Below, piece after piece: positions 62,036-64,000 of a stretch of DNA of 64,000 nucleotides (its first letter is position 1; each line of letters begins with the position of its first letter). Source of the stretch: Barnesiella intestinihominis YIT 11860 (GTDB lineage Bacteria; Bacteroidota; Bacteroidia; Bacteroidales; Barnesiellaceae); the NCBI RefSeq assembly GCF_000296465.1, contig NZ_JH815206.1, positions 44,931 to 108,930 of the forward strand, written 5' to 3'. The translations under genes and the position numbers were made by a program. The notes below the pieces were generated by a model. That model searched no databases. It was not told where the DNA came from and was given only the letters and a program-made list of their open reading frames with translations.

Positions 62036-63157
62036 CTATACTTTCAGGAAAATATTTTTCCGATACAGAAAATAAAGGAAGAACCAGCAACAAGCGACAT
62101 ATCCTGCACGAAGGACGACCGCACCGGCAGGCTCACCGGCATATTCTCCCACCCATTGGGACATACCTCCGAACAAAAACTTATTCATGTGAGAAAATCC
62201 TACCACCTGCTGTGCCAGATAAATCGTTATCGAATTTAGTCCTATCACTCGGAAAAAGAGAGTCCACGATTTCCACCCTTTCACATCAACGATATAGTAG
62301 AACAAAGCGAATAACAAGAACGAAAGCCCTCCCACGAAACAGGTAAACGAACTGCTCCAAAGCATTTTGTTAATCGGGAATACGGTATTCCAAACCAGCC
62401 CTATGGCGACCAACACAACCCCGATTCCCGACAACAGCAAACTCTTTCTCTCTCCGCTTCCCAAGCGGGTAGAACGGACGATTTCCCCCGCATAAATTCC
62501 CAATAATGCCGTGACTATCGCCGGAAGCGTGCTCAGTAAACCTTCCGGGTCGAAATTACCGTATATCAATTTCCCCGGCAAACAATGCCGATCGATATAT
62601 CCGACCAGATTCCCTTCGATAGAAAGAGGGGAAGCCCCCGCAGCATCGGGAGCCGGCACAAAAGCCAACAGCAACCAATAACCCACCAAGATAAAGACAA
62701 TCAAACCATATTGTACCGACTTTTTCAAACTCATGTAAATGAAAGCCCCGAACATCCACGCCAGCCCGATACGCCCCAAAACGCTTGCCAAACGCACATC
62801 GGGGAAATTCAACTGTAAGAATCCGTTATACAAGAATCCCAGCAAAACGAGGGTGACACCCCGGCGGAAAACCCTCAGGTAAATGTGTTTGTCGCTCGAT
62901 CCGCTCCCCCTTTGCTTGGCCAATGAAAACGGGAAAGATATACCTGCGATAAACAAGAACAGGGGGAATATCATATCGTGCTGGGTAAACCCGTCCCACG
63001 GGACGTGCCGCATGTGCCCCGCTATGACATCGCCCACCGCCGTCGGGTGCAAGGCATTCAAGGTGACTACCAACGGGGCGAAACCCATAATAAAAAGCAT
63101 ATCGAATCCCCGAAGGGTATCCAATGACAACAGACGTGTGTTTTTCTTTGTTTCCAT
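62036..63157 (-). CDS. DUF5009 / HGSNAT-like membrane acyltransferase
   Basis: 373 residues from ATG 63157 (METKKNTRLLSLDTLRG); the frame is open 27 codons further upstream but the family start matches here. About ten membrane segments; RLLSLDTLRGFDMLFIMGFAP and WDGFTQHDMIFPLFLFIAGISFPFS are typical of the DUF5009 family related to heparan-alpha-glucosaminide N-acetyltransferase, with the conserved His in TQHDMIFP. It may acetylate a sugar across the membrane. Its 3' end lies in the last unit of cluster F. Confidence 0.88.
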   Translation of the reverse strand: METKKNTRLLSLDTLRGFDMLFIMGFAPLVVTLNALHPTAVGDVIAGHMRHVPWDGFTQHDMIFPLFLFIAGISFPFSLAKQRGSGSSDKHIYLRVFRRGVTLVLLGFLYNGFLQLNFPDVRLASVLGRIGLAWMFGAFIYMSLKKSVQYGLIVFILVGYWLLLAFVPAPDAAGASPLSIEGNLVGYIDRHCLPGKLIYGNFDPEGLLSTLPAIVTALLGIYAGEIVRSTRLGSGERKSLLLSGIGVVLVAIGLVWNTVFPINKMLWSSSFTCFVGGLSFLLFALFYYIVDVKGWKSWTLFFRVIGLNSITIYLAQQVVGFSHMNKFLFGGMSQWVGEYAGEPAGAVVLRAGYVACCWFFLYFLYRKNIFLKV

Positions 63158-63271
63158 ATCCGAATTCTGTTTTTCTGTATAGTATACAAGCGACTCGGCT
63201 CGTTTATCCAATGATGCGTTACACTCCCTAATCCGCACCCACAGCGATCCCGATCGAATGTATGTCTCTGC

Positions 63272-64000
63272 CTATTTCGACAACAGCTTTTTTATCCGTT
63301 CCACATCGTCTTCCCATTCCGGGGGAATAATTCCCCGTTGATAGAAATCTTCGAAATCCGAGAGAAAGTCCTCTTTTAACTCTTCCTTGTATCGCAGGTA
63401 TATCTCTTCCGCCTCGGCATATCGACCTTGAAGAAGAAGGGATGCCGCAAGATTTGTATAAATGGTATGATGAGTAGAATCATATTTTGATCCCTCACGG
63501 GCATACCGTTCAGCTTCTTCAAAATTGCCCTGAGCGAGAAATAAGAATGAAAGGTTATTGCACGCTCGTACTAAATACGGCTCGTACACTTGTGGATTCA
63601 CTGCCGTAAGCCGTTGATAAACCTCCAAGGCAGAGAGATACATCTCCTCGCTCTCCTCATAACGTTGGATATTGTAATACAAACAGCCTAAGCTATATTG
63701 TGTCCTTGCCAAGCCCGACTCGTAGACCTGTGGATTCGCCGCTGCAAGTCGTCTATAAATTTCCATAGCAGAGAGATACATCTCCTCGCTTTCCTCATAA
63801 CGTTGGGTATCTCTGTACAAATTGCCTAAATTATTTTGTGTCCTCGCCAAGCCCGGCTCGTAGACCTGTGGATTCACCGCTGCGAGTCGTCTATAAATTT
63901 CCATGGCGGAGAGGCACATCTCCTCGCTTTCCTCATAACGTTGGGTATCTCTGTACAAATTGCCTAAATTATTTTGTGTCCTCGCCAAGCCCGGCTCGTA
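63272..64000 (-). CDS. TPR protein with near-identical 46-residue repeats, 5' part outside the window
   Basis: The frame is open to the right edge, so at least 243 residues of the C-terminal part are seen. Three consecutive repeats of 46 residues (138 bases) with the pattern LARTQNNLGNLYRDTQRYEE, SEEMYLSAMEIYRRLAAVNP, QVYEPG are almost identical in protein and DNA (63604-64000), then more diverged TPRs and an acidic tail PPEWEDDVERIKKLLSK. The repeat type is the kinesin-light-chain-like TPR. Sequence identity between units implies recent expansion or homogenisation; such stretches vary in copy number between strains. The partner is unknown. Confidence 0.85.
   Translation of the reverse strand, partial: YEPGLARTQNNLGNLYRDTQRYEESEEMCLSAMEIYRRLAAVNPQVYEPGLARTQNNLGNLYRDTQRYEESEEMYLSAMEIYRRLAAANPQVYESGLARTQYSLGCLYYNIQRYEESEEMYLSALEVYQRLTAVNPQVYEPYLVRACNNLSFLFLAQGNFEEAERYAREGSKYDSTHHTIYTNLAASLLLQGRYAEAEEIYLRYKEELKEDFLSDFEDFYQRGIIPPEWEDDVERIKKLLSK

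Noticed and set aside
63604..64000. Regular tandem repeats suggesting a CRISPR array
   Set aside because: The 138-base period is in frame and encodes TPR units; there are no short repeats with unique spacers.

Overview
The window looks like a chromosomal segment of a gut-type Bacteroidales bacterium. Evidence: at least a dozen genes are preceded by the Bacteroidetes -7 box TAnnTTTG, often with TTTG about 20 bases upstream; the three tRNA genes do not encode CCA; SecD and SecF are one 990-residue protein; lipoprotein signals and conserved Bacteroidales gene neighbourhoods (dut / TPR lipoprotein / DUF4292) are present. A Barnesiella- or Coprobacter-like genus is only a guess. Most of the window is core genome. 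No rRNA, CRISPR array, prophage or complete insertion sequence was seen.

Layout. 1-8.2 kb: a DUF4292 lipoprotein (cut by the left edge), a TPR lipoprotein and dut on the minus strand; dGTPase, a TPM-domain protein and a GH20 hexosaminidase on the plus strand. 8.3-18.1 kb: asd, a KefB-type antiporter, HU, two overlapping rhomboid proteases, an EEP-fold hydrolase and an M3 dipeptidyl carboxypeptidase. 18.2-20.6 kb: a short NfeD-like protein and two tandem membrane acyltransferases; the second is out of frame at a run of ten G. 20.6-28.3 kb: the minus-strand parE-coaD-ctpA operon, an AT-rich GHKL-ATPase/STAS-like pair, and rnr. 28.6-34.8 kb: a repeat-rich exported protein, a second antiporter, gyrB. 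35.7-40.9 kb: tRNA-Glu/rpsT/tRNA-Glu, a redox-type accessory operon with an AraC regulator and a truncated Tat leader, recO, tRNA-Arg. 40.9-48.3 kb: secDF, a third acyltransferase, an Ig-like lipoprotein (nine-C run in its coding sequence) and a DUF3108 protein. 48.9-61.6 kb: a WYL regulator, topA, and the mutS / U32 / 1004-residue TPR / beta-barrel operon. 62.0-64 kb: a DUF5009-type acyltransferase and a TPR protein with near-identical 46-residue repeats running off the right edge.

Three kinds of non-coding repeat are scattered between the genes. (1) Three copies of a ~193 bp MITE-like element with 19-base terminal inverted repeats (two directly after the paralogous antiporter genes). (2) A modular family of GC-rich hairpin repeats in six gaps. 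(3) A ~65 bp promoter-like element ending in the -7 box, found upstream of several genes and once as a decayed orphan. The observations most worth following are the phase-variable acyltransferase, the GHKL/STAS pair, the MITE, and the promoter-like repeat.
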